A DNA stretch of 64,000 nt from Aneurinibacillus soli (GCF_002355375.1 NZ_AP017312.1:1443001-1507000), one strand, 5' to 3'; numbered from the stretch's first letter, positions 7,302 to 15,154 are shown. The notes: generated by a model not told the origin, from the sequence alone. Numbers and translations: made by a program.

Positions 7302-8519
7302 ATGAAACATGTAGTCGCATTTGATGTAAGTATGGGAAAGAGCTATTGGGTGGTGTACAATGCCGACCGGCACTGTGAGTTTGAAGGAGAAATCCGGCAT
7401 ACCCGTTCCGATTTTGAAGGGTTGCATGCCTGCATGGAGAAGCTGATCGAGCAAGATGGGGAACAACCGTCCATTGTTTTCGAAGCTACGGGCGTATACT
7501 CCAGACAACTGGAACGCTTTATGCAAGATCATCAGTACACCTATTGCCTGTTAAACCCGCTTGAAGCCAAACTGCAGTCCGCTTCTATGCGGATGCATAA
7601 AACGGATCGAAGTGACGCTCATCGGCTGGCGTTGACTCATTTCACGGTCTCTCGAAGAGAAAAAGAAGTACCCAATGACTTCTTCCAGCAGCTAAAGTCT
7701 CTCTCTCGGTTTTACCAAGAATTAGACGGAGAACTTTCTACTCTTCGCAATCGGATGCATAAAGTCATTCAACTGACCTTTTCCGAACTGGAAACGATCT
7801 TTACAAGCCGATCGGAGCTCTGTTTACATGTCATTCAGTTATTTCCACATCCCGATCTCGTGAACGGTCTTTCCAAAACCGTAATCAGAAACCGGATTCT
7901 CAAGAGTACCGACAAAAAGTTATCGGCAGGTACCGCTGAGAAGAAAGCCATCCAGTTGCTTGAAGCCGCACAGAACTCGTATCCGGCGGTTTCCGCAACC
8001 GATGTTCTTTGTGACCAGCTACGCATCTATGTCAAACGTTATTTGGAGATTCTTCGCCAACGAGAAGCTCTGATTCGGCAAATGGAGGAAATGAGCATGC
8101 ATCGAGAGGACTATCAAGTTCTTCTCAGCTTTCCGGGCATTGGGGTAAATACAGCGGTGCGTTTACTCGCCGAAATCGGAGACATCCGCCGCTTCGACAA
8201 TCCGAAACAGCTCAACGCCTTTGCAGGGATTGATATCCGACGGTTCCAGTCCGGTAAAACCTTTTTCCAGGATAAAATCAATAAGCGCGGAAACAAGCAC
8301 CTGCGTAAACTGCTTTACCTTGTCATTCAGAATATGATTAAACAGCGTCGTTTCGGGAACAACCATCTCGTTGAGTACTATGACAAAGTAAAAACGCAAC
8401 CTTATAACAAGTGTCATAAAGTTGCGTCGATCGCTTGTGTAAATAAGCTCTTGAAGTGCCTCTTCTACCTTATTACACACAATCAGCACTATGAGTACCA
8501 GTGTGCCACCAGATCATAA
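7302..8519 (+). CDS. IS110-family DEDD transposase
   Basis: 405 residues. The N-terminal RuvC-like DEDD domain shows VVAFDVSMGKSYW (D), IVFEATGVY (E) and KTDRSDAHRLA (two D). The C-terminal transposase_20 (IS116/IS110/IS902) domain shows SFPGIGVNTAVRLLAEIGD and AGIDIRRFQSGK, containing the catalytic serine region. AGGAGGAG lies 9 nt before ATG 7302. The gene is full-length and without frameshift, so the element may be active. It lies between the cbi operon and the Fe-S membrane genes. Confidence 0.93.
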   Translation: MKHVVAFDVSMGKSYWVVYNADRHCEFEGEIRHTRSDFEGLHACMEKLIEQDGEQPSIVFEATGVYSRQLERFMQDHQYTYCLLNPLEAKLQSASMRMHKTDRSDAHRLALTHFTVSRREKEVPNDFFQQLKSLSRFYQELDGELSTLRNRMHKVIQLTFSELETIFTSRSELCLHVIQLFPHPDLVNGLSKTVIRNRILKSTDKKLSAGTAEKKAIQLLEAAQNSYPAVSATDVLCDQLRIYVKRYLEILRQREALIRQMEEMSMHREDYQVLLSFPGIGVNTAVRLLAEIGDIRRFDNPKQLNAFAGIDIRRFQSGKTFFQDKINKRGNKHLRKLLYLVIQNMIKQRRFGNNHLVEYYDKVKTQPYNKCHKVASIACVNKLLKCLFYLITHNQHYEYQCATRS

Positions 8520-8540
8520 TGCAATTTCTATCATACCATA

Positions 8541-8589
8541 TACCAAATAAACCTAGCAAAAAATAAAAACACCCTAGGTTTATTTGGTA
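8541..8589. repeat. Perfect 16-bp inverted repeat after the transposase
   Basis: 8541-8556 and 8574-8589 are perfect reverse complements (arm TACCAAATAAACCTAG) around a 17-nt A-rich loop. It could be the right end structure of the IS110 element or a transcription barrier; there is no clean T-run. Confidence 0.7.
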
Positions 8590-8900
8590 TGTCAACATCC
8601 ATACTTTCTGTGAAACCTGTTATTTTCTCTCCGCTTCCTCCCCCTGTTACTTACAAAATAATCACTCAAAATCATTATGATTCACTTGACTAATCGTAAG
8701 AAAAGCCTACGATGTTGATTCGCCGAAGGATTGCGGGCAAAGGCCCGTTCGCCGTTCTCCCTCCGCTGAGTAGGCACGTACAGGCACTCTCTTGCTCCTC
8801 CCTTATCCCACTCCCCGCACAACGTTTTGGTTTACCAAAAACCACTCGACACGAGGACGGATTTGCTCGATTGCGACCGGCTTTTCGAAAGACCACTTTC
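8590..8900. other. Gene-free stretch with a possible diverged repeat copy
   Basis: I see no supported gene here. Read on the minus strand, 8797-8826 gives AACGTTGTGCGGGGAGTGGG then AAGGGAGGAG, resembling the second half of the repeat found at 6885 and 20785. The match is short and could be chance. Confidence 0.35.
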
Positions 8901-9119
8901 TTATTTTTTCTCACCCTTCTCTCTTTGTGAACCGGTTATCTTCCCGGCGAGAAGGACGTACCCAGCTCCGACTAAAGCCGCTACAGAGGAAGCGCAGCCA
9001 AATCCGCAGGAGCCGCAGACACCACTACATACACTTCCGGTACCGGCTGTCATGGCAGTGGTCATGGTAATGCCAGCGGCTCCTGTTCCAGCGGCCAAAT
9101 TTTTAAGAGAGGTACGCAT
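8901..9119 (-). CDS. Small cysteine-rich membrane protein, unknown function
   Basis: 72 residues: an Ala/Gly/Thr-rich N-terminus, a cysteine cluster CSGVCGSCGFGC (four Cys in 12 residues), one hydrophobic helix (VAALVGAGYVLLAG) and a charged tail. GGAAGGAG sits before ATG 9119. It begins 3 bp after the polyferredoxin gene's stop at 9122, so it is co-transcribed as the last gene of a three-gene group. The Cys cluster suggests metal or Fe-S binding, which is inference. I do not recognise the family. Confidence 0.7.
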   Translation of the reverse strand: MRTSLKNLAAGTGAAGITMTTAMTAGTGSVCSGVCGSCGFGCASSVAALVGAGYVLLAGKITGSQREKGEKK

Positions 9120-9121
9120 GT

Positions 9122-10051
9122 CTAGGCTCCTTCCTTTAATGGGGCTGACTGTGGAGTCGCAGTTGGAGGTGCCAGAGACCAGCCGCGCTCTCCTGTTCCG
9201 TAGCTAATCGCTCCGGTCGGGCAGGCAGATGTGCACTGGCGGCATGTAATGCAGTTATGAATCGAGTACGAGATTCCGTTTCCCTTGCCATCATTGAGTT
9301 TGAGTGCCCCCATTGGGCATGCTTTAACGCAGCCTGCGCAAGAGATGCAGGCTGATTTTTTATATTTGAGCTTGTATGTGAATGGCAGACGGGCACCGAT
9401 GCTGTGAAGGAAGCTCTGGGCAGCGCCGACCGGACACATGAAGTTGCAGTACCCACGTCCGCCTTTAGTAAATACACCGAACAAACCGAGCCACAATCCA
9501 GCTGTCAGAATTGTCGATGAGCCGAGCGCACCGATATCCCCCCAGATCCCGCCTGTAATCATGCGTTCAAAGAAGCCATACGAGCAATAAGCGCAGTTCA
9601 GCGCACCTGTTACAACAGGGGCGATTACAAAACCGGCAAAGAAGCCATAGCGCAGCGGTGCCGGATTCACATAGCGTGTCCAGTCGATTTTTGCTTTGTC
9701 TGATACGAGGCGACTCATGTATTCACCGAGTGCGCCTGCTGTGCAGAGGCGTCCGCAGAAAAAAGGACCGACAAGCAGAGCAGAGACAAACAGAATCGTC
9801 AGGCTCAGTCCCCAGGCTGACATAATATCGAACTTTCCTCTAGTAAATAGTTCTACGATCGGGATGCGAAAGCAGGTGGAATGAATATTTGGATCGGCTT
9901 TGTCTCCTAGCACCCAGGCAATCCCTTTATTAAATAGAGCAAATGGTGCATAAAACAAAAGGCAGCCCAGGATGTACCATGGCAGGCGCTTCAAAAGGTA
10001 CATTTTTTGCTGCTTGCGAACATTGATTTTTTTCTCTCCAGCAGTATTCAT
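9122..10051 (-). CDS. NapH/CcoG-like membrane polyferredoxin (4Fe-4S binding protein)
   Basis: 309 residues with several membrane helices. Cytoplasmic Cys motifs: CGRLCTAGALGEY (CxxxC turn typical of NapH/NosR/CcoG), CAYCSYG, CNFMCPVGAAQS, and two C-terminal 4Fe-4S ferredoxin motifs CISCAGCVKACPMG and CITCRQCTSACPTG. It probably passes electrons across or along the membrane. Start ATG 10051 has AAAGGAAG upstream; the upstream ATG 10084 has no ribosome site. It sits between an exported protein gene and a Cys-rich small protein gene. Partner and substrate are unknown. Confidence 0.88.
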   Translation of the reverse strand: MNTAGEKKINVRKQQKMYLLKRLPWYILGCLLFYAPFALFNKGIAWVLGDKADPNIHSTCFRIPIVELFTRGKFDIMSAWGLSLTILFVSALLVGPFFCGRLCTAGALGEYMSRLVSDKAKIDWTRYVNPAPLRYGFFAGFVIAPVVTGALNCAYCSYGFFERMITGGIWGDIGALGSSTILTAGLWLGLFGVFTKGGRGYCNFMCPVGAAQSFLHSIGARLPFTYKLKYKKSACISCAGCVKACPMGALKLNDGKGNGISYSIHNCITCRQCTSACPTGAISYGTGERGWSLAPPTATPQSAPLKEGA

Positions 10052-10093
10052 TGTAGATGCTTCCTTTCTCAATGGCGTATTCATCTTAATATC

Positions 10094-10612
10094 TTAATGT
10101 CCGTGCCCATTTGTTGTTTCTGGCTTTGGAATCGGATGAGCATCAGGGATATTAGAGTTGATAATATATACGGGAATACTTATGATTTGGGTGTGGATAT
10201 CCGAATTGTACACGTCGACAGTCCCCTCTACCATTCGATAGCGATCGCGGATATCAGATGGTAGAGAGACAAGGGGTTTGCAGGAGAATTTTGCTTTTGG
10301 AGCAAGCGTGGAATCGCTAGCATTTAGTTTGGTCCCGTCTGGAAACCCGGTGAGCTTGATCTGGAGGGCGATCGGCTGTGTGCTATCGTTCGTGAATGAT
10401 CCAGAAATTTGTACCTGATTGGGTTGAAGTAGTTGTTTTGGCAATCCTTGATCGGCTACATCGAGTATAGCCATCTGTTCATGGCAGGAAGGTAGCGATA
10501 CGGTAAAGCTACCGCGTTCATTCGCGTGAGCCTTTTGATAAGATCCGGCTGCTAAAGCGGTGGTAAGTGCAAGAAGGAAAGAACCGAGAATAAATAGCTG
10601 TTTTTTTAGCAT
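10094..10612 (-). CDS. Exported protein of unknown function upstream of the polyferredoxin gene
   Basis: 172 residues with a Sec signal peptide (MLKKQLFILGSFLLALTTALAAG, cleavage probably near AHA-N). The mature part contains two cysteines (PSCHEQ, FSCKP) and a beta-rich look, and ends HPIPKPETTNGHGH, a short His-containing tail. ATG 10612 has AAAGGG upstream; an upstream ATG at 10627 is less well placed. It is the first gene of the minus-strand group with the polyferredoxin and the Cys-rich protein, suggesting an extracytoplasmic redox or metal partner. Family not recognised. Confidence 0.75.
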   Translation of the reverse strand: MLKKQLFILGSFLLALTTALAAGSYQKAHANERGSFTVSLPSCHEQMAILDVADQGLPKQLLQPNQVQISGSFTNDSTQPIALQIKLTGFPDGTKLNASDSTLAPKAKFSCKPLVSLPSDIRDRYRMVEGTVDVYNSDIHTQIISIPVYIINSNIPDAHPIPKPETTNGHGH

Positions 10613-10727
10613 AAGACACCCTTTCATCTATTCAATATGAGTAGACTCTATCGTATAAAGCAAACGTGTGGAAATGATGAAAATATGAAGGGTAATTTGT
10701 GAGGAAATGATATAGTTTTGTGCAAAA

Positions 10728-10847
10728 TTGCCGCAATCGGTGCGGGTAGAAGAATTACGTGCCGGTGATATGATCATTGTGAAGCCGGATGAGTGGATTC
10801 CAGCTTATGGCGTAATTCGAGAAGGGGCTACGCTTGCTGCGAGCCTC
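10728..10847 (+). pseudogene. Remnant of a metal-transporting P-type ATPase (actuator domain fragment)
   Basis: In-frame translation gives LPQSVRVEELRAGDMI then IVKPDEWIPAYGVIREGATL, matching the LxxGDxVxVxPGxxIPxDGxVxxG actuator-domain block of P1B-type ATPases. The usual DG is YG, no start codon or remaining domains (CPC, DKTGT) are nearby, and the frame ends in a terminator. It is a short decayed fragment. Confidence 0.65.
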
Positions 10848-10853
10848 GTAATG

Positions 10854-10898
10854 AAAAAAGAAGCTTTCTTGTGTCTAATTCAGAAATCTTCTTTTTTG
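10854..10898 (+). terminator. Intrinsic terminator upstream of the second Zur-like promoter
   Basis: AAAAAAGAAG and CTTCTTTTTT pair around an A/T-rich interior, ending in T6. It insulates the following promoter from upstream transcription. Confidence 0.55.
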
Positions 10899-10900
10899 TG

Positions 10901-10929
10901 TTGACAGATTTCCTTTCTTTTTTTAAGAT
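10901..10929 (+). promoter_or_regulatory. Sigma-A promoter of the ZagA-like gene
   Basis: TTGACA at 10901-10906 (perfect -35) and TAAGAT at 10924-10929 are 17 nt apart. The layout repeats that at 3728-3756. Confidence 0.8.
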
Positions 10930-10931
10930 AT

Positions 10932-10952
10932 AAAACGTAATCAATACGATTT
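10932..10952 (+). promoter_or_regulatory. Zur-like operator before the ZagA-like gene
   Basis: The core ACGTAATCAATACGA (10935-10949) matches 13 of 15 positions of TCGTAATNATTACGA, with AAA and TTT flanks. It directly follows the -10 box and precedes the ribosome site. B. subtilis zagA (yciC) is an established Zur target, supporting the call. Confidence 0.75.
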
Positions 10953-10965
10953 ATAGGAGGGTGGC

Positions 10966-12174
10966 ATGAGTGTGAAGAAAATTCCGGTTACGGTGTTGAG
11001 TGGATATCTTGGAGCAGGGAAAACAACGATTTTAAATCACGTATTGAATAACCGTCAGGGATTAAAGGTAGCGGTCATTGTAAACGATCTTGGGGAAATA
11101 AACGTAGATGCTGATCTGCTGATGGATGGTGGCGCACTGTCGCATACAGAAGAGAAACTTGTAGAAATATCGAATGGCTGTATTTGCTGCACACTGCGCG
11201 ATGATTTGATTCAGGAAGTAAAGCGACTTGCTGAGGATGGTCGATATGACTATATTTTGATTGAATCAACCGGAATTGGGGAGCCGGTTCCAATCGCACA
11301 GACATTTACATATGAAGATGAGGGGAGTGGGATTGATCTGGGTCAGTACTGTCAGCTTGATACGATGGTCACTGTGGTGGATGCGTATCGATTCTGGCAT
11401 GATTTTTCCTCTGGCGAAACGTTGCTTGAGCGCCAGCAGGCAACTGGAGAAGATGATACGCGCGAAGTTGTTGATTTGCTGGTTGATCAGATTGAATTTT
11501 GTGATGTGCTCATTTTGAATAAATGTGACATGGTGAAGGAAGATGACTTAAAGCAGCTTGAACATGTGCTGCGTACGTTGCAGCCAGGTGCGCGTCTCAT
11601 TCGTGCTGAGCGTGGTCAAATCAATCCGGCTTCGATCCTGAACACTGGGTTGTTTGATTTTGAGAAAGCCAGTACATCCGCCGGATGGCTGAAGGAGTTG
11701 GAGAAGGAAGACCATACTCCAGAAACCGAGGAGTATGGCATCTCCTCTTTCGTCTATCGGAAGGCTCGTCCGTTTCATCCGCAGCGCTTGGCGGACTGGA
11801 TGGAGAATTGGCCGACTGAAGTTGTGCGAGCAAAAGGTGTACTGTGGATAGCGTCTAATAATGAATTAGCGATGAGTTTTAGTCAGGCGGGTCCGTCGAT
11901 TCAGATTAGTGCTGCGGGCCAGTGGGTAGCGGCGATGTCTGAGGAAGAACAGCGATTGTATCGGGAAGAAGATCCGGAGTGGGCAGAGACGTGGGATGCA
12001 CGCTGGGGAGATCGGCTGACAGAGTTTGTATTGATCGGGATTGGGCTTGATATCGCCACACTGACGGCTTCGCTTGATCGATGTGTACTGACAGACGAAG
12101 AGATGGAGTTGGACTGGTCTTCTTTTCATGATCCACTTCCGAACTGGTACGGTATGGAAGAAGGAGTGCAATAG
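10966..12174 (+). CDS. zagA: COG0523 GTPase, ZagA/YciC-type zinc metallochaperone (CobW family)
   Basis: 402 residues. Walker A is GYLGAGKTT near residue 12; the metal motif is GCICCTLRDD (CxCC) near residue 66; Walker B ILIESTGIGEP; and the guanine motif NKCD near residue 186. The C-terminal CobW_C domain shows YRKARPFHPQRL. The length is close to B. subtilis ZagA. AGGAGGG precedes ATG 10966. COG0523 proteins deliver zinc (or another metal) under starvation; the Zur-like operator makes zinc the likely metal. A CobW role in cobalamin synthesis is less likely despite the cobalt genes 4 kb away. The gene ends at a strong terminator. Confidence 0.88.
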   Translation: MSVKKIPVTVLSGYLGAGKTTILNHVLNNRQGLKVAVIVNDLGEINVDADLLMDGGALSHTEEKLVEISNGCICCTLRDDLIQEVKRLAEDGRYDYILIESTGIGEPVPIAQTFTYEDEGSGIDLGQYCQLDTMVTVVDAYRFWHDFSSGETLLERQQATGEDDTREVVDLLVDQIEFCDVLILNKCDMVKEDDLKQLEHVLRTLQPGARLIRAERGQINPASILNTGLFDFEKASTSAGWLKELEKEDHTPETEEYGISSFVYRKARPFHPQRLADWMENWPTEVVRAKGVLWIASNNELAMSFSQAGPSIQISAAGQWVAAMSEEEQRLYREEDPEWAETWDARWGDRLTEFVLIGIGLDIATLTASLDRCVLTDEEMELDWSSFHDPLPNWYGMEEGVQ

Positions 12175-12190
12175 AATAGCAAGGTATATA

Positions 12191-12225
12191 AAAAAGAAGC
12201 GTATCGATTTGATGCGCTTCTTTTT
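12191..12225 (+). terminator. Intrinsic terminator after the ZagA-like gene
   Basis: AAAAAGAAGCG-T-ATC pairs with GAT-G-CGCTTCTTTTT. It separates the ZagA gene from the YcgQ-like gene, so their co-transcription would need read-through. Confidence 0.85.
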
Positions 12226-12280
12226 GTCATGAAACCGGAATGGAGCGAATACAGTGATAAAGAAAAGGGAGGGACAAACG

Positions 12281-13117
12281 TTGGGAGAACAACATAATAT
12301 GCGCATTGATGTTGGTCGGTTCGGACAGGGGATGATTCTACTTACGCTGTCTTTATATATTTGGGAGCTTCTATACACCGGCGAAATCACTCGTTTTGTA
12401 GCGCCTTTATTTTCCGCATTACTCATTGGGATTCTTCCGGTTCTGATGTTGCTCGTCTTATATGCATTTGCAACGTTGCGTTTGCCTGGTGAGAAGAGGG
12501 GGTGCTCTTGCTGCTTGAAAAAAGAGCGCCCTTCCTTATCGGTGACGTGGCTGCTTGTCATGATTCCAGCCGTGCTCGGAATATGCTTGCCCCCGCCCCC
12601 GCTCGGTACTGCGATACTACCACAATCACCTGTTGTTTCCGCAAAGTCAGCTTCTTTGCCTCTTCCACTTGCACAGGTGCGTACGGGAGAGCGGACTGTC
12701 CGGGACCTTTCCTGGACAGATTTTACGGAGGACTTCTATCAGAAAGAGGTAACGTATGAGCATCATCCGTATCGGGTAACCGGAATCGTGTACCATCCTC
12801 CTGGTTGGCTACCGGAACGATTCGTTGTAATGCGTTATATGATTACATGCTGCGCTGCCGATGCTACACCGCTTGGTATAGCAGTGGAAGTAACAGGGGG
12901 AGATCAGTTGAAAAACAATGAGTGGATTGAGGTGGAAGGAATGATCAGACGAACGACATTGCCGCAGGCGGATATTCTTGTTCCGCTTGCCTGGACATAC
13001 GGGCAAAAGGAGCAGCCGCTTCTACAGGCGGATGGTATTCGCCATATACAGGCCCCAAAAGACCCGTACCTTACGGCCCCACTCGTTAATCTAACACCCG
13101 CAAAGGAAACGAAATAA
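12281..13117 (+). CDS. TIGR03943/DUF1980-family membrane protein (YcgQ-like)
   Basis: 278 residues: two N-terminal membrane helices, a cytosolic GCSCCLKKE loop, a third hydrophobic segment (WLLVMIPAVLGICLPPPPL), then an extracytoplasmic domain with MRYMITCCAADATPLGIAVE, the characteristic TIGR03943 block, and EWIEVEGMIRR. I prefer TTG 12281 with GGGAGGG upstream; GTG 12254 is the longer alternative. It sits 2 bp before a DUF318 permease gene, the standard partner. The pair often neighbours COG0523 GTPases; transport substrate is not established for this case. Confidence 0.82.
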   Translation: MGEQHNMRIDVGRFGQGMILLTLSLYIWELLYTGEITRFVAPLFSALLIGILPVLMLLVLYAFATLRLPGEKRGCSCCLKKERPSLSVTWLLVMIPAVLGICLPPPPLGTAILPQSPVVSAKSASLPLPLAQVRTGERTVRDLSWTDFTEDFYQKEVTYEHHPYRVTGIVYHPPGWLPERFVVMRYMITCCAADATPLGIAVEVTGGDQLKNNEWIEVEGMIRRTTLPQADILVPLAWTYGQKEQPLLQADGIRHIQAPKDPYLTAPLVNLTPAKETK

Positions 13118-13119
13118 AC

Positions 13120-13998
13120 ATGTGGCAGCATGCAGAAACGATCTTCTTATCCATTGTGCTGGAGTCACTTCCGTTTATTGTGATTGGGGCGTTACTCTCC
13201 TCGTTTATTCAGCACCTTGTACCTCGTCGGCTTTTATTCCGCTTGTTGCCGAAATCCCGCCCGCTGGCTGTAGTGTATGCTGCCTTTCTCGGCTTCGTGT
13301 TTCCGGTCTGTGATTGTGGGACGGTGCCGGTTGCCCGTAGCTTGATACATAAAGGTATGCCGGTTTCAGCAGCTATAACATTCGTGTTGGCAGCTCCTGT
13401 AACGAATCCGCTTACGTTGGCGGCGACATATGCGGCTTTCGGAGGGCGCTTGAATATGCTGCTGATTCGATTGGGGGCAGCTTTGTTGATTTCAATCTTG
13501 ATCGGGTGGGGATTGTTGTTTTTTCGAATGGAGCAGAGTAAGCGGGTTGAATCAGTTGGGAAAATGGATGAGCCTACGCTTTCTCGTCATACCACCGGAA
13601 AAATTCTATCCCATGCATTAGGGGAGATTTTTGAAGTCGGAGTGTTTGTTGTCGTGAGTGCGGCTGTAGCAGCCGGGATTCAAACGTGGTTGCCAACGTC
13701 CGCGTGGGAATCTGTTGGGCGGCATCCAATTTTGTCTGTCATAGCACTTATGAGCCTCTCGGTTGTCCTGTCGCTTTGTGCACAGGCAGATGCGTTTGTT
13801 GCCCGTTCGCTGCAAGGAGTGACGACGGGTGGAGCGGTTGTTTCCTTTCTCCTGATTGGACAGATGATAGATATTCGTAATTTGTTGCTTTTGCCGCGTG
13901 CTTTTGATCATCGAGTTGTAGTTTTTGTCTTTACTCTCGCATTCGCCCTGGTGCTTCTGCTGGGCATCGGGTTGAATTATGCCGGTTTCCGTTTATAA
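13120..13998 (+). CDS. DUF318/ArsP-type permease (YcgR-like)
   Basis: 292 residues with about eight membrane helices and the family signature FPVCDCGTVPVARSLI-HKGMP followed by VLAAPVTNPLT, also seen in ArsP_1 permeases. The paired C-x-C could bind a metal(loid). It directly follows the YcgQ-like gene. The stop codon lies within a hairpin terminator, and the 3' end overlaps the convergent DHFR gene by 6 bases. Specificity (zinc, organoarsenical or other) is unknown. Confidence 0.85.
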   Translation: MWQHAETIFLSIVLESLPFIVIGALLSSFIQHLVPRRLLFRLLPKSRPLAVVYAAFLGFVFPVCDCGTVPVARSLIHKGMPVSAAITFVLAAPVTNPLTLAATYAAFGGRLNMLLIRLGAALLISILIGWGLLFFRMEQSKRVESVGKMDEPTLSRHTTGKILSHALGEIFEVGVFVVVSAAVAAGIQTWLPTSAWESVGRHPILSVIALMSLSVVLSLCAQADAFVARSLQGVTTGGAVVSFLLIGQMIDIRNLLLLPRAFDHRVVVFVFTLAFALVLLLGIGLNYAGFRL

Positions 13999-14013
13999 CG
14001 GAACCGGCTTTTG
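13981..14013. terminator. Terminator overlapping two convergent stop codons
   Basis: GCCGGTTTCCGT and ACGGAACCGGC pair around TTATA, with T4 after it. It begins inside the permease coding end and extends into the DHFR coding end, so it serves both strands. Confidence 0.65.
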
Positions 14014-14484
14014 TTCGTATGTTGCAAATGTATACGGATAGGGATTTTTTTCATCGGGTGCGTGTGAATGGCGGGAGAACTCATTCCACTCTGTGCGATT
14101 CCAACTTGGAAAGTGTACGTCACCTGAAAACGTGTGATGAATAAATGTTAATTCTAGCCGATCTATATACGGCCAGAATAGTTGAATAATCTCGGCACCG
14201 CCGATAATATCCACATCCTGTCTGGCGAACTTCGCAAGGACGCTATCCACATCATGGAGGATGGTACAGCCCGGTGCTTCGTAATCGATACGACGGGTGA
14301 GGACGACATTCGTGCGACCTGGTAGCGGTTTGCCGATGGATTCATATGTTTTACGGCCCATGACAATGACATGCCCCATTGTTACCTTTTTGAAGTGAGC
14401 AAGGTCAGCAGGCATATGCCAGGGCAACTGGTTTTGGTAGCCGATGACCCGATTTTCGTCCATGGCAGCAACAATTGTAATCAA
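13993..14484 (-). CDS. folA: Dihydrofolate reductase
   Basis: 163 residues, the usual length. Signatures: AAMDENRVIGYQNQLPWHMP near the N-terminus with W22 and catalytic D27 (PADLAHFK), GRKTYESIGKPLPGR for NADPH binding, and IIGGAEIIQLF. It reduces dihydrofolate to tetrahydrofolate in the cytosol. AAGGAG precedes ATG 14484. No thymidylate synthase gene is next to it, unlike many Bacillales. Confidence 0.95.
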   Translation of the reverse strand: MITIVAAMDENRVIGYQNQLPWHMPADLAHFKKVTMGHVIVMGRKTYESIGKPLPGRTNVVLTRRIDYEAPGCTILHDVDSVLAKFARQDVDIIGGAEIIQLFWPYIDRLELTFIHHTFSGDVHFPSWNRTEWNEFSRHSHAPDEKNPYPYTFATYEQKPVPL

Positions 14485-14591
14485 GTGAAATCCTCCTTAT
14501 AATTGTATGTTTCCACTATACCATGGGCATTATTATATGGTACGATGGATGCGGGTTTTAGAGTGATGGAAGGTAAGGGGGTATTTACCAA

Positions 14592-15110
14592 ATGATGAGT
14601 AAAAAACTAGAAGCTGCATTAAATGAACAGATTAATTTTGAATTTTATTCGTGCAATGCGTACCTGGCAATGGCAGCATACTGCGCGTCAGAAGACCTCG
14701 ATGGATTTGCGAATTTCTTTACAGTACAGGCACAGGAAGAGAACTTCCATGCGATGAAATTTTTCCACTTCGTGAATGCGACGGGAAACCGGGTGCTGAT
14801 TGATAAACTTCCGGCGCCGCGCAACGAATTTACTTCTGTCGTGGATGTATTTCATGAAGCGTACAAACATGAGCAGGAAGTGACGAAGCGTATTTATAAC
14901 CTGGCAGACATTGCCCTGCAGGAGCGCGAACACGCAACAACTAGCTTCCTTAAATGGTTCATTGATGAACAGATTGAAGAAGAAGCGACATTCAGCAGCA
15001 TCGTGAAGAAGCTTGAACGCATCGGAGAAGATGGCAATGCGCTGTATATGCTGGATGACGAGCTGGGCAAACGTACATTTGTGGCGGAAGATGCTTCCGT
15101 GTTAAAATAA
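14592..15110 (+). CDS. Ferritin (non-heme iron storage protein)
   Basis: 172 residues, four-helix bundle. Ferroxidase ligands are visible: E in NEQINFEFYS, the EENFH motif (AQEENFHAMKFF, E-x2-H), and E/Q in the second half (DEQIEEEATF). Length and sequence fit bacterial ferritin FtnA rather than bacterioferritin. Two adjacent ATGs (14592, 14595) follow AAGGGGG. It is monocistronic, ending before a perfect hairpin. No Fur box was obvious to me. Confidence 0.93.
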   Translation: MMSKKLEAALNEQINFEFYSCNAYLAMAAYCASEDLDGFANFFTVQAQEENFHAMKFFHFVNATGNRVLIDKLPAPRNEFTSVVDVFHEAYKHEQEVTKRIYNLADIALQEREHATTSFLKWFIDEQIEEEATFSSIVKKLERIGEDGNALYMLDDELGKRTFVAEDASVLK

Positions 15111-15118
15111 AGCAATCT

Positions 15119-15154
15119 GGCAGCGATCATTCGAAAGAGGGAATGATCGCTGCC
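15119..15154 (+). terminator. Perfect hairpin after the ferritin gene
   Basis: GGCAGCGATCATT and AATGATCGCTGCC form a 13-bp perfect stem around a 10-nt loop. A T-run is missing, so it may stabilise the 3' end rather than terminate efficiently. Confidence 0.6.

Larger units (their letters stand above)
7114..8590 (+). mobile_element. IS110-family insertion sequence (ends approximate)
   Basis: The element contains one intact DEDD transposase gene with a left non-coding stretch of about 190 bp and a short right end. IS110 elements generally lack terminal inverted repeats and target duplications, so I cannot fix the ends from sequence alone. The left limit is set after the 7071-7113 terminator and the right limit after the 8541-8589 hairpin; both are guesses. 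Confidence 0.5.

Noticed and set aside
11866-12561. 231-residue minus-strand frame across the ZagA gene end and the YcgQ gene start
   Set aside because: It covers a strong plus-strand terminator and two supported genes; no start signal.
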